Below the pieces are notes generated by a model. The model was not told where the DNA came from, did not search any database, and was given only the letters and a program-made list of their open reading frames with translations. 64,000 bases of DNA, taken from assembly GCF_003464165.1 (NCBI RefSeq), contig NZ_QSEK01000012.1, forward strand, positions 7,148 to 71,147, written 5' to 3'. Shown piece after piece: positions 45,891-55,129 of the stretch. The position numbers and the translations under genes are program-made. The stretch's first letter is position 1. Every line of letters starts with the position of its first letter. This DNA comes from Eubacterium sp. AM49-13BH. Lineage in GTDB: Bacteria; Bacillota; Clostridia; Lachnospirales; Lachnospiraceae.

Positions 45891-45903
45891 GAAGGTGATG
45901 TAT

Positions 45904-46728
45904 ATGGGGCGAATGATAAGAATAGAGCTTTATAGAGCTTTTCATGGGAAAGAACTTAAAGCTGCAATGTTATTAGGAGGGTTGCTGGGACTGGCACATT
46001 TTGTATTAGAAGTTATACCATCAGTCAGTCATATATTTGACGGATATCATCCGGATATTGCGTCTTCTGTTGTTGGAAATGTTACGGAAAGCTGGATGGG
46101 TGGAATGATTAATCCAGAGATTAATATATACCAGATGGTGGTATTTTTATTAATAACTATTCCGTATGCAGCATCATTTTACACAGACAGGAAGGCCGGA
46201 ATACTTAAGAATATAGCTGTAAGAGGTGAAAAAAGAGAATATCTGGCAGCCAAATCTGTAGCGGTGTTTATGACTGCCGGGGTTTCAGCAGTATTTCCGT
46301 TGTTACTTAATCTTATGCTTACAATGACAATGTTTCCGGTAATTAATTATGACTGGTACCAGCTGCCGAATTATAAGGCATTGTTTATGAATCTTGCTGT
46401 TAAAAATGTGATTGCATATTGCATTGTATATATGGCACTGATATTTGTATTTGCAGGACTTATAGCGGGACTGGCATTATCACTGTCATTATATGCTAAT
46501 AACAGATTTGTTGTATTATCGCTGCCTTTTCTTATATGTATAGTATCGGGAAGGCTGGTCGCATATTCGGGTAATCCGGTTATAAGAGGGCTTGCAATAC
46601 AGAAGGTGTTTTATGTTCCACAGAGTTCGCCAACAACATTAGTTTCTTTATGCATATTGTTTGTTGTGCTTGTTTTATGCGGATATGTGCATTTTATGGT
46701 AAGGGGCGTGAAAATGGATGTTTTATAA
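45904..46728 (+). CDS. ABC-2-like membrane permease (operon gene 2)
   Basis: About 275 residues from ATG 45904 (AAGGTG upstream; ATG 45898 and TTG 45883 are alternatives). It has a short cytosolic start MGRMIRIELYRAFHGKELKA, then six hydrophobic segments, including MVVFLLITIPYAASFYTD and IVYMALIFVFAGLIAGLALS. DRKAGILKNIAVRGEKREYL is the conserved cytosolic loop seen in ABC-2 permeases of bacteriocin-type exporters. It overlaps the next gene by 11 bases. Likely forms part of the channel with the proteins at 47345 and 48091. Confidence 0.65.
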   Translation: MGRMIRIELYRAFHGKELKAAMLLGGLLGLAHFVLEVIPSVSHIFDGYHPDIASSVVGNVTESWMGGMINPEINIYQMVVFLLITIPYAASFYTDRKAGILKNIAVRGEKREYLAAKSVAVFMTAGVSAVFPLLLNLMLTMTMFPVINYDWYQLPNYKALFMNLAVKNVIAYCIVYMALIFVFAGLIAGLALSLSLYANNRFVVLSLPFLICIVSGRLVAYSGNPVIRGLAIQKVFYVPQSSPTTLVSLCILFVVLVLCGYVHFMVRGVKMDVL

Positions 46729-47326
46729 TGACAGATTATCGGGAAAGGAAAGAAAGCAGAAAATTGCATTGATAGTATGTGCAGTAGTTGTTCTGGCAGT
46801 ATGGCTTATGCTTACAATCAGAATTAATACGATTTTTCCATCCAAAAAGATTGAAAAATGCGGATATGGAGAATGGATTAATTATACACCTGACATAGCG
46901 GATATTATTACAGTAGATGTGAGTATCTCACCGGTATCATGCAAAATGTATGACAGGGCAGGTATTTTAAAAGATTACACAAAAGAACAGCTTGGAATAT
47001 TTTCAGAAGGAAAAGACGATGCAGATTATCTTGTATTTACTGTTGATATAAAAAATAACGGACAGGAGGCTGTAAACATAAACCGTCTGGCATCATTACT
47101 TATCTATTGTACAGAATTTAATGGTGACAGCAACTCTCTGGAAAGGATGAATACTGATATTAAGACAGTGGCATCAGGTGAAACACAGAGAGTACAATTT
47201 GTAACCAACATAAAGTATAAGGATGCATGGATGGTTAATAGCAGACAGAGATATGCAGAGTCTGATGTTTACATAGTTATGTCACAGTATCCATTAGAGA
47301 GAAGAATGGTATTTTCTATTGAATAA
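46718..47326 (+). CDS. Membrane-anchored Ig-like protein (operon gene 3)
   Basis: 202 residues. One N-terminal helix (IALIVCAVVVLAVWLMLTI, about 13-31) follows a basic start; the rest is outside. The outer domain has VDVSISPVSCKMYDRAGILK and DYLVFTVDIKNNGQEAVNIN, then TVASGETQRVQFVTNIKYKD, the same beta-sandwich pattern as the first lipoprotein of this operon. It therefore looks like a second, helix-anchored copy of the Ig-like module. It overlaps the preceding permease gene by 11 bases. Confidence 0.6.
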   Translation: MFYNDRLSGKERKQKIALIVCAVVVLAVWLMLTIRINTIFPSKKIEKCGYGEWINYTPDIADIITVDVSISPVSCKMYDRAGILKDYTKEQLGIFSEGKDDADYLVFTVDIKNNGQEAVNINRLASLLIYCTEFNGDSNSLERMNTDIKTVASGETQRVQFVTNIKYKDAWMVNSRQRYAESDVYIVMSQYPLERRMVFSIE

Positions 47327-47344
47327 TTAATAAAGGGGGATTTT

Positions 47345-48094
47345 ATGAAGTGGAGAATCTGGAAAAGACCACCGGAGTGGAAAAAGATATCATTGTATGC
47401 TGTTGTTATTTTAGTTTCATTATTTGTGTGTGAATTCGCATTTGCAGCAAGAAAGGCAAAGGGCGTCACATGCGTGAAAGATTTTATTATTACATATAAT
47501 TACAGGGTTGTTCCTTATATAGCAATTCCTGTTATTATGGTTCTTTTAATATCGTATTTTAGAAGAATGTATGATGATAACAGAATGGTGCGGTATGTTA
47601 ATATAAGAAATTTTTACATTTCTGTAATTGGTGGGGGAATTGGCAGGATTGTATTATATGTAGTTATTATGACCGTCTGGATGTTTATAGGCGGTGTTGT
47701 ATCGACACATGGAATTATTGACAACTGGCAGTCAAAAAATGCGATGGCAAAGAGAGTTTATGGAGCATATCTTACAGACACAAAGTTTATTACAGTGTTT
47801 TCAGGAATTTTCATAACATTAATTTTAATGATGATTATAAACATGGAAATGCTGATGATAATACACAGATATATACATAGCTGGATTGCCGGATATTTTA
47901 TATGCATAGTACTTAATCTGTATATGCTGGTTGAGCAGGGAAATGCCAGAGTGCTGAAAACATTTATAACATACAGGGTATACCAGAATGGATGGAGATA
48001 CAGCAGTCTTGTGTATATGGCTGTGATAGTGGCTGTACTGCTTATGGTTATATTATTGATGGGAAAATGTGACAGTTTAAGGAGAAATCGATGA
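47345..48094 (+). CDS. Polytopic membrane protein (operon gene 4)
   Basis: 249 residues with six hydrophobic segments (such as ISLYAVVILVSLFVCEFAFA, IVLYVVIMTVWMFIGGVVS and VYMAVIVAVLLMVILLMGKC). No enzyme motif. It starts 18 bases after gene 3 with AAAGGGGG upstream, and its stop overlaps the start of gene 5 by four bases. The basic loop RRMYDDNRMVRYVNIRNFYI may contact the ATPase, as in ABC-2 proteins. Unrecognised family. Confidence 0.55.
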   Translation: MKWRIWKRPPEWKKISLYAVVILVSLFVCEFAFAARKAKGVTCVKDFIITYNYRVVPYIAIPVIMVLLISYFRRMYDDNRMVRYVNIRNFYISVIGGGIGRIVLYVVIMTVWMFIGGVVSTHGIIDNWQSKNAMAKRVYGAYLTDTKFITVFSGIFITLILMMIINMEMLMIIHRYIHSWIAGYFICIVLNLYMLVEQGNARVLKTFITYRVYQNGWRYSSLVYMAVIVAVLLMVILLMGKCDSLRRNR

Positions 48095-48939
48095 TGTTTT
48101 GGAATATTTTAAAAAATGATATAGCGCGTGGGATATTTAAAAGAAAATATTTATACATAATATCGACTGTTGTAATAGCTGCACTGGTAATTATTGCTGA
48201 TATGAGTCTGGGAAGAAAAACCGGTTCACATGGATATACAGGTCAGGTATCAGTGGGGGATTTGTTTCAGGTGTTTTACAGGGGCAGCAGAATAATTAAA
48301 CCAGACAATATGGCAGAATTTTATATATCAGAACAGTATCTGTTTATGGTTCTTGGCATTGCATTTATTGTAGGAAACTATTGCGTCAGGGATTTTGGCA
48401 GTGTGGGTATGCAGATAATAATCAGATGTGGAAGCATTGGCAAATGGTTTGCAGGTAAAGTTATGTGGTGTTTTGCAAGTGCTTTATATATGACAGCGTT
48501 GACGGATATATTAATTGTAATTATAAGTGTAATTCATGGATATGAACCGGGACTGGATGTGCATATGGAAGTGCTTCGTATGTATGGATATCCAGAGAAT
48601 GTAACAAATGTGGCAGCAGGTAAAATAGTGGTTATGAGTCTGGTTCTTCCGTTGCTTTCATTATTTGCCATAGCACTGGTGCAGATGTTTTTATCAATGA
48701 TATGTTCGTCTGTAATAGCACTTTTACTTATATCAACAGGAATGATAATAACGATATTTTCAGGAAATGTATTACTGGCATTCAATGGTCTTATGTGTAT
48801 GAGAAATAATATATATACTGCTGGAGGAACAGACAGTATTCATATGATGATTGCTGATGTTGTAATAATACTTATATCCATAATAGCAGTATATATATAT
48901 GTCAGCAGGATGGATATATTAAATGCAAAGGAGATATAG
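48091..48939 (+). CDS. ABC-2-like membrane permease (operon gene 5)
   Basis: 282 residues with six hydrophobic segments (YLYIISTVVIAALVIIADM, LFMVLGIAFIVGNYCV and others) and the cytosolic loop RDFGSVGMQIIIRCGSIGKW, a place like the coupling loop of ABC-2 permeases. It overlaps gene 4 by four bases (ATGA) and ends three bases before the ATPase gene. This close pairing makes it the most likely direct partner of the ATPase. Confidence 0.6.
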   Translation: MMFWNILKNDIARGIFKRKYLYIISTVVIAALVIIADMSLGRKTGSHGYTGQVSVGDLFQVFYRGSRIIKPDNMAEFYISEQYLFMVLGIAFIVGNYCVRDFGSVGMQIIIRCGSIGKWFAGKVMWCFASALYMTALTDILIVIISVIHGYEPGLDVHMEVLRMYGYPENVTNVAAGKIVVMSLVLPLLSLFAIALVQMFLSMICSSVIALLLISTGMIITIFSGNVLLAFNGLMCMRNNIYTAGGTDSIHMMIADVVIILISIIAVYIYVSRMDILNAKEI

Positions 48940-48942
48940 TGT

Positions 48943-49632
48943 ATGAGGGTTGTATTAAGAAATGTGTGTAAAGATATAAAAGGAGCAAGAGTTCTTGATA
49001 ATGTTAATCTTGAACTTGAAAGTGGCATGGTATATGGTTTTAAGGGAAAGAACGGTTCTGGAAAAACCATGCTTATGCGTGCTATAAGTGGGCTTATAAA
49101 AGTGAAGGGTGAAATTGAGATTGATGGGAAAATACTGGGAAAAGATTTTACATTTCCACCAAGCATAGGAATTCTTATAGAGAATCCTTCGTTTGTGGCG
49201 GAATATACGGGATTGAAGAACCTTGAGATGCTGGCATGTATTAAGAATAAGATTGAAATTGAAGATATAAGACATGCAATGGAGCAGGTGGGACTGGATC
49301 CTGGCGATAAGAGAACCTATAAAAAATATTCACTTGGAATGAAGCAGAAGCTTGGAATAGCAGCGGCATTTATGGAAAAACCTGATATCATAATTCTTGA
49401 TGAGCCTATAAATGCGCTCGATGAAGCGGGTGCAAAACAGGTTCACAAGATACTTGAGGAGCAGAAAAAGAGAGGAGCACTTATTATAATTGCCTGCCAT
49501 GACAAGGAAGAACTTGAAATGCTGTCAGATGAGATAATTGAGATTTATGAGGCAGGATTGTTGCCGGGGAAAAAGAGTGATTATGAAATGGACTTAAAAA
49601 CTAAGGCAGTTAATTCTTATATAAGGGATTAA
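48943..49632 (+). CDS. ABC transporter ATPase (operon gene 6)
   Basis: 229 residues. Walker A GFKGKNGSGKTMLMRAI, signature YKKYSLGMKQKLGIAAAFME, Walker B with Glu IIILDEPINALDEAG and the H-loop IIACHDKEELEML are all intact. The LGMKQKLG signature is typical of DrrA/bacteriocin-immunity ATPases. It should power the membrane proteins at 45904-48939. The C-terminal end forms half of a terminator stem at 49603, so the gene ends the operon. Confidence 0.9.
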   Translation: MRVVLRNVCKDIKGARVLDNVNLELESGMVYGFKGKNGSGKTMLMRAISGLIKVKGEIEIDGKILGKDFTFPPSIGILIENPSFVAEYTGLKNLEMLACIKNKIEIEDIRHAMEQVGLDPGDKRTYKKYSLGMKQKLGIAAAFMEKPDIIILDEPINALDEAGAKQVHKILEEQKKRGALIIIACHDKEELEMLSDEIIEIYEAGLLPGKKSDYEMDLKTKAVNSYIRD

Positions 49633-49648
49633 CTGCCTTTAAGTTTTT
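49603..49648. terminator. Terminator between the ABC operon and kdgK
   Basis: AAGGCAGTTAAT (49603-49614) pairs with ATTAACTGCCTTT (49628-49640), followed by AAGTTTTTTA. The first arm is inside the ATPase coding end. It may serve kdgK on the other strand as well. Confidence 0.75.
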
Positions 49649-49664
49649 TATATGAATAATAAAA

Positions 49665-50672
49665 TTATCTCTGAACTTCATTACCAGCATCAGAGAATGC
49701 CAGCTTCATAACTTCATCTACTGTAACTAAGTTGTAATCTCCGCTTACTGTATGCTTTAAGCAGCTTGCAGCATTAGAGAATTCAACGGCTTTCTGAGGA
49801 TCAAAGTTGTTAATAAGGCTGTAGATAAGACCAGCGCAGTAAGCATCTCCGGCACCGATGTAGTCAAGAATGTGCATAAAGAATTCTTTGCTGTAGTAAG
49901 CCTTGCCTTCTGTGTAAATCATTGACTGGAGCTTAAATGTTGTGATGGATGTTTCTGTTCTCCATACAGATGCAACCATCTTGAATGGGAATTTCTTCAT
50001 AAGTTCCCTGGCAATGTAAGCATTTTTCTCCTCGCCATTAGCGTCGGCAGGATTCATAGAGAAGATACCAATAGCGTCATCTTCGTTAGCGATACATACA
50101 TCAACATACTGGCAGATACGAGACATTGCCTCACAAGCCTTTTCACTTGACCAGAGCTTGCTTCTGTAGTTTAAGTCACAGCTTACAGTCATGCCTTTTT
50201 CCTTAGCCTTCTGGCAGGCTGTGATACAGATGTTAGTCATCTCATCAGAGATTGCAGGTGTGATTCCTGAAAAATGGAACCATGTTGCACCGTCAAATAT
50301 TTCGTCCCAGTCAAAGTCATCAGCAGTAGCGAGAGCAAATGCAGAACCTGCTCTGTTATAGATAACGTTAGTTGGACGCTGGCTTGTCTTCTTCTCAAGG
50401 AAGTAGATACCAATCTGGTCGCCGCCACGCACGATGTGGTCTACGCCTACGCCGTACTGACGGAGTGAGTTGATTGCAGCCTGTCCGATTATATGTTTTG
50501 GAAGCTTTGTTACATAATTAGCATCAATATCAAAGTTAGCAAGGGACACAGCAGTATTGGCTTCTCCACCTCCATAAACAGCCTCAAATGCATTGCACTG
50601 AGTAAATCTTGCGTTGTTCTCAGGAGAGAGACGAAGCATAATTTCACCAAATGTAACAATCTTATCTTTCAT
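49665..50672 (-). CDS. kdgK: 2-keto-3-deoxygluconate kinase (PfkB family)
   Basis: 335 residues from the ATG at 50672 (AAAGGAT upstream on this strand; a 16-residue extension is rejected). Blocks: VTFGEIMLRLSPENNARFTQ, VYGGGEANTAVSLANFDID (PfkB signature 1), SCDLNYRSKLWSSEKACEAM, and DYIGAGDAYCAGLIYS with the catalytic Asp (signature 2). It phosphorylates KDG, a product of pectin and uronate breakdown, and would fit a pectin-using gut bacterium. No other uronate gene is adjacent. Confidence 0.85.
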   Translation of the reverse strand: MKDKIVTFGEIMLRLSPENNARFTQCNAFEAVYGGGEANTAVSLANFDIDANYVTKLPKHIIGQAAINSLRQYGVGVDHIVRGGDQIGIYFLEKKTSQRPTNVIYNRAGSAFALATADDFDWDEIFDGATWFHFSGITPAISDEMTNICITACQKAKEKGMTVSCDLNYRSKLWSSEKACEAMSRICQYVDVCIANEDDAIGIFSMNPADANGEEKNAYIARELMKKFPFKMVASVWRTETSITTFKLQSMIYTEGKAYYSKEFFMHILDYIGAGDAYCAGLIYSLINNFDPQKAVEFSNAASCLKHTVSGDYNLVTVDEVMKLAFSDAGNEVQR

Positions 50673-50861
50673 TTTTCTTAATCCTTTCTCAATATCAGAT
50701 TTCCTAAAATAAATATACAAGAATGTATTTTAGCACATTATGGCGAAAAATGGGAGTAAAATGTTCTTGATTTGATACATATTTTTTACTATAGTTACAT
50801 GTGAAGTAAATATGTGCGTGAAGATTTATAATCTTTTGTACACATTTGAAAGGATTGAATA

Positions 50862-51542
50862 ATGTTAAGAAATGTTTCATTAGAAGATATATCGGATGGC
50901 AGACTGTATACTGAGAATGACCTTGTGCGCGTTGATACTAACTCGTGTAAGGGTTGTCAGACTGTATGCTGCCAGAATATGGGAAGTACGATTGTGCTTG
51001 ATCCATATGACTGTTATAAGCTCACAACCGGGTTGGGCAAAACATTTGAACAGCTTACGATGAATGAGCTTGAGTTAAATGTGGTGGATGGTCTTATTAT
51101 GCCTAATCTTAAAATGCAGAAATCAGACGGAAGATGTGCTTTTCTTCGTGAAGATAATCTGTGCAATATACATACGATAAGACCGGGAATATGCAGAATG
51201 TTCCCGCTTGGAAGATACTGGGAGGATGAGACGCATTTTAAATATATTGTGCAGAAGGGCGAGTGTAATAAGGATAATCTTTCGAAGATTAAACTGAAAA
51301 AATGGCTTGGCATTGAGGGACTTGCGGAGTATGATTCTTATATTGTCAGATGGCATGAGTATGTGAAGCTGCTTCAGGCGGCGTTGCCTGGACTTTCAGA
51401 GAATAATGTGAAGATTCTTAATACATTTAACCTAAGAGTGTTCTACATGACGACATATGCCGGATGCGCTGATGATAAGGCATTTTATGCAGAATTTGAC
51501 AGAAGACTTGCGATGGCTAAGGAAAAGCTGGGACTGATGTAG
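50862..51542 (+). CDS. YkgJ-type cysteine-cluster protein
   Basis: 226 residues with a cysteine pattern CKGCQTVCCQNMG (about 29-41), then CAFLREDNLCNIHTIRPGIC and RMFPLGR. This is the YkgJ/PF03692 metal-binding family, thought to bind zinc or an Fe-S cluster. No membrane part. AAAGGA upstream. It precedes lgt by 37 bases and may share its transcript. Function unknown. Confidence 0.85.
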   Translation: MLRNVSLEDISDGRLYTENDLVRVDTNSCKGCQTVCCQNMGSTIVLDPYDCYKLTTGLGKTFEQLTMNELELNVVDGLIMPNLKMQKSDGRCAFLREDNLCNIHTIRPGICRMFPLGRYWEDETHFKYIVQKGECNKDNLSKIKLKKWLGIEGLAEYDSYIVRWHEYVKLLQAALPGLSENNVKILNTFNLRVFYMTTYAGCADDKAFYAEFDRRLAMAKEKLGLM

Positions 51543-51579
51543 GAATGGTTCGCAGGTGACAGAAAGGAAGATTGATTTT

Positions 51580-52392
51580 ATGAAGACAGATTTATTTCAT
51601 ATAGGAAAGTTCGTGATTCATGGATACGGACTTATGATTGGTATAGGTTTTGTGTTGGCACTGCTTGTTGGCGAGTACAGGGCTAAGAAGATGGGGATGA
51701 AAGAGGAGGCTCTTATTGATATTGCGATAATTGCGGGGGTATCGGGATTTCTCGGAGCAAAGCTGTTGTATATAATAGTGAGTTTTAAGGATTTTATAAA
51801 AGATCCTATAGGTGTGCTTGGCTCATCGGGATTCGTTGTTTATGGCGGACTTATTGCAGGTGTGCTGTGTAACCTTATATATGTAAAGATTAAGAAGTTA
51901 TCATTCCTTGAATATTTTGACCTGGTAATGCCAGAGATAGCGCTGGCACAGGGCTTTGGACGAATCGGCTGTTTCCTTGCAGGGTGCTGTTACGGAAGAC
52001 AGACAGATGCAGCCTGGGGAGTTGTTTTCCCGGCTGGTTCACTTGCACCATCAGGAGTTAAACTGATTCCTACACAGCTTATATCATCGGGGGCAGATTT
52101 CCTTAATATGGCGTTTCTTATGATAATAGCAGCTAAGTTTTCTTATACTGCTGTTATGAAGCGCAAGGCTGACGGTAAGGAAACTGCCGGAAAGCATATG
52201 GCAGCAGGTAATATCGGATTCTTATATTGCATAACCTATGGACTTGGAAGATTTGCAATTGAGTTTTTAAGAAACGATTATAGAGGTGAGGTCGGAATAT
52301 TCTCTACATCGCAGTTTATCTCTCTTTTCATTGTATTACTTGGAGTTGCTGCAATGGCTGTTAATCATAAGTTGAAAAATGCGGACAGATAG
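51580..52392 (+). CDS. lgt: Prolipoprotein diacylglyceryl transferase
   Basis: 270 residues from ATG 51580 (an upstream GTG at 51556 lacks support). Seven hydrophobic segments. The Lgt signature GRIGCFLAGCCYGRQTDAAW is present with the essential Arg, and HGYGLMIGIGFVLALLVGEY at the start carries the conserved first His. It adds diacylglycerol to the lipobox Cys of prelipoproteins, so it serves several lipoproteins in this window. A terminator follows at 52406. Confidence 0.95.
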   Translation: MKTDLFHIGKFVIHGYGLMIGIGFVLALLVGEYRAKKMGMKEEALIDIAIIAGVSGFLGAKLLYIIVSFKDFIKDPIGVLGSSGFVVYGGLIAGVLCNLIYVKIKKLSFLEYFDLVMPEIALAQGFGRIGCFLAGCCYGRQTDAAWGVVFPAGSLAPSGVKLIPTQLISSGADFLNMAFLMIIAAKFSYTAVMKRKADGKETAGKHMAAGNIGFLYCITYGLGRFAIEFLRNDYRGEVGIFSTSQFISLFIVLLGVAAMAVNHKLKNADR

Positions 52393-52405
52393 AAATACTA
52401 ATATG

Positions 52406-52454
52406 GACTAATCAGCGTTGTATTATAAATTACACTGGCTGGTTAGTCTTTTTT
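52406..52454 (+). terminator. lgt terminator
   Basis: GACTAATCAGC (52406-52416) pairs with GCTGGTTAGTC (52438-52448, two G-T type pairs), followed by TTTTTT. Confidence 0.8.
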
Positions 52455-52521
52455 ATTGCCTTTTAATCCATAATGTATTAATAAAAATACAAGAATTATT
52501 AAAATGTAACAAATAATGCTG

Positions 52522-52576
52522 GACAATTTGTTAAAAAATTGTCAATATGTAAACATAATAAAGCGAACGACAATTT
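52522..52576 (+). promoter_or_regulatory. Repeated GACAATTT half-sites before nagB
   Basis: GACAATTT (52522-52529) and AAATTGTC (52536-52543) form an inverted repeat, and GACAATTT occurs again at 52569-52576. These half-sites lie 110-165 bases before nagB and could bind a regulator of the nag genes. TATAAT at 52607-52612 is a -10 candidate. No nagR-type gene is near. Confidence 0.45.
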
Positions 52577-52687
52577 AATACATGGAAATCAGTACATTTT
52601 AGTTAATATAATAAATATTTGTATATCTGGGGAATGTTTATTATTAGAATCTGAGATGGTAGAATATGTGAAATGGGGTGATAAGTG

Positions 52688-53416
52688 ATGAAAATATATA
52701 AAGCAAAAGATTATGCTGATATGAGCAGAAAGGCGGCTAATATTATATCAGCACAGATTATTATGAAGCCGGAATGTGTACTTGGACTTGCGACTGGTTC
52801 AACGCCGGTTGGGTTATATAAGCAGTTAGTAGAATGGTATAAAAAAGGTGACTTAGATTTTTCAGCAGTTAAGACTGTTAATCTTGATGAGTATAAGGGA
52901 CTCAGTCAGGACAATGATCAGAGTTATTATTATTTTATGCATAAGAATTTATTTGATAATGTGAATATATCAGATGATAATACTCATATTCCTAATGGAA
53001 TGGAGCAGGATTCGGAAAAAGAATGTAACAGATACTCTGAACTGATTAAGTCTCTTGGTGGTATTGATTTACAACTTCTTGGAATAGGTCATAATGGACA
53101 CATAGGATTTAATGAACCATCAGATTCATTTGAAAAACAGGTTCATTGTGTTGATTTAACAGAATCTACAATAGAAGCTAATAAGAGGTTTTTTGAATCA
53201 GCAGAAGATGTTCCACGACAGGCATACACAATGGGAATCAAGACAATAATGCAGGCAAAGAAGATTCTGGTTGTTGCAAGTGGGGAAGATAAAGCACAGA
53301 TTGTGAAAGAAGCTTTTTTTGGACATATTACACCATATGTTCCTGCATCAGTTCTGCAGCTGCATAATGATGTAACACTGGTAGCGGATGAAGCAGCTCT
53401 TAGTAAGATTTATTAA
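52688..53416 (+). CDS. nagB: Glucosamine-6-phosphate deaminase
   Basis: 242 residues from ATG 52688 (GTG 52685 adjacent; GGGGTGATAAG upstream). Blocks: LGLATGSTPVGLYKQLVEWY, VNLDEYKGLSQDNDQSYYYF, LLGIGHNGHIGFNEPSDSF with the catalytic His/Asp/Glu set, and VASGEDKAQIVKEAF. It converts glucosamine 6-phosphate to fructose 6-phosphate and ammonia. First gene of nagB-nagA-IIA-nagE. Confidence 0.97.
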   Translation: MKIYKAKDYADMSRKAANIISAQIIMKPECVLGLATGSTPVGLYKQLVEWYKKGDLDFSAVKTVNLDEYKGLSQDNDQSYYYFMHKNLFDNVNISDDNTHIPNGMEQDSEKECNRYSELIKSLGGIDLQLLGIGHNGHIGFNEPSDSFEKQVHCVDLTESTIEANKRFFESAEDVPRQAYTMGIKTIMQAKKILVVASGEDKAQIVKEAFFGHITPYVPASVLQLHNDVTLVADEAALSKIY

Positions 53417-53452
53417 AGCATATTAACTTGGTGGATAGAAGGTTGAGAACAT

Positions 53453-54586
53453 ATGATTATAAAGAATGCTGATGTTTATACACAGGACAATGTATTTGTT
53501 AAGGGAGATGTCGTTGTAGATAACGGTACATTCACCAAAGTGCTGGATGTACATAATTATGTTGGCGATGAAGTTGTAGATGCTACAGGACTTAAGATGA
53601 TTCCAGGACTTGTAGATATTCACTTTCATGGATGCAAGGGTGCAGATATGTGTGATGGAACTAAAGAGGCACTTGATATAATTTCCAGGTATGAGGCTTC
53701 TGTCGGGGTGACGAGTATATGTCCGGCAACCATGACGATAGCTAAGGAGGAACTCGTTGAAGTTATGAAGAATGCCGGAGAGTATTCATATAATGGTGGA
53801 GCCCATCTGGTAGGAATTAATATGGAGGGACCTTTTATAAGTCCACAAAAAAAGGGTGCACAGGCAGCAGAGAATATTATGCATTGTAATTATGAGTATT
53901 TCTGTGAACTCCAGAAAGCTGCACATGATTTAATAAAGATTGTTGATATTGCACCAGAAGAGCCGGGTGCGATGGATTTCATAGATAAAGTAAAAGATAA
54001 TGTTGTGGTGTCGATTGCTCATACAGCAGCGGATTATGATACTGCGATGGAGGCAATTCAACATGGTGTAACTCATGCAACACATTTATACAATGCAATG
54101 CCCCCTATGAATCATAGAAAGCCTGGTGTTATAGGTGCAATAAGAGATTCATATCAATGTCATGCAGAACTGATATGTGATGGAGTTCATATTCATCCAT
54201 CAGTAATACGGGCAACATTTGCCATGTTGGGTGCGGGACGCATAATACTAATCAGTGACAGCATGAGAGCAACAGGATTAGAGGATGGCGAATATACTCT
54301 TGGAGGACAGCCTGTAGTGGTAAAAGGTAATCTGGCAACCTTACATGATGGAACAATTGCTGGCTCAGCAACTAATTTAATGGATTGTCTTCGATATGTC
54401 GTTAAAAAAGCAGGGATTTCATTAGAAACAGCTGTTATGTGTGCAACAGAGAATCCGGCAAAGGAAATTGGTATATATGATAAAGTCGGAAGTATTTCTG
54501 TAGGAAAACAAGCAGATTTCGTGCTTATTGATGATGAATTGAATATTAAGAGAGTATATATTGATGGAAAGGAGATAATATGCTAG
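53453..54586 (+). CDS. nagA: N-acetylglucosamine-6-phosphate deacetylase
   Basis: 377 residues. Amidohydrolase blocks: GLVDIHFHGCKGADMCDGT (metal His pair), NMEGPFISPQKKGAQ (metal Glu), SIAHTAADYD, THLYNAMPPMNHRKPGV and LISDSMRATGLEDGEY with the catalytic Asp. It makes glucosamine 6-phosphate for NagB. It starts 36 bases after nagB and overlaps the IIA gene by seven bases, so translation is coupled. Confidence 0.96.
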   Translation: MIIKNADVYTQDNVFVKGDVVVDNGTFTKVLDVHNYVGDEVVDATGLKMIPGLVDIHFHGCKGADMCDGTKEALDIISRYEASVGVTSICPATMTIAKEELVEVMKNAGEYSYNGGAHLVGINMEGPFISPQKKGAQAAENIMHCNYEYFCELQKAAHDLIKIVDIAPEEPGAMDFIDKVKDNVVVSIAHTAADYDTAMEAIQHGVTHATHLYNAMPPMNHRKPGVIGAIRDSYQCHAELICDGVHIHPSVIRATFAMLGAGRIILISDSMRATGLEDGEYTLGGQPVVVKGNLATLHDGTIAGSATNLMDCLRYVVKKAGISLETAVMCATENPAKEIGIYDKVGSISVGKQADFVLIDDELNIKRVYIDGKEIIC

Positions 54587-55058
54587 GTTTTTTCAAAGGA
54601 AAGTCAAAGGATAATATTATTTATTCTCCATGTAAAGGAAAAGTGGTGCCAATTACTGAAGTTTCAGATCCAACATTTTCAGAAAAGGTTCTTGGAGATG
54701 GATTTGCAGTAATTCCTTCTGAGGAAAGATATATGCTCCGGCAGATGGTGAGATTTCAATGGTGTTTGATACTCTTCATGCTGTGACAATGACAACCAGT
54801 CAGGGAACGGAATTATTGATACATATTGGGCTGGATACGGTAACGCTCAAGGGAGAACCATTTATTTCACATGTTTCAGGTGGTCAGCAGGTAAAAAAGG
54901 GTGATTTACTTTTAGAGGCTGATCTTGAAAAAATAAAGTCGGCAGGATTGGATACGATTACACCAGTCCTTATATGCAATACCGACGATTATAATAAAAT
55001 TAATCTAATAAAGGAGGGTGAGGTATCTATTGATGATGAAGTCCTGAAAATATCATAA
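54580..55058 (+). pseudogene. PTS glucose-type EIIA, interrupted by one-base frameshift
   Basis: The first frame reads MLGFFKGKSKDNIIYSPCKG, VVPITEVSDPTFSEKVLGDG and FAVIPSEER, then shifts. The next frame reads APADGEISMVFDTLHAVTMT and ELLIHIGLDTVTLKGEPFIS, with the phosphorylated His in LLIHIG and the supporting His in DTLHAV. One extra A in GAAAGATAT restores SEERIYAPADG, giving a normal EIIA of about 160 residues. It carries phosphate from HPr to NagE. Probably a sequencing error. Confidence 0.88.
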
Positions 55059-55129
55059 TTACTAAGGACTTCACAATGTGCGTGATTGGGATTACCCCGA
55101 TTAATAATGATGTAAAGGAGGAGAAAAGT

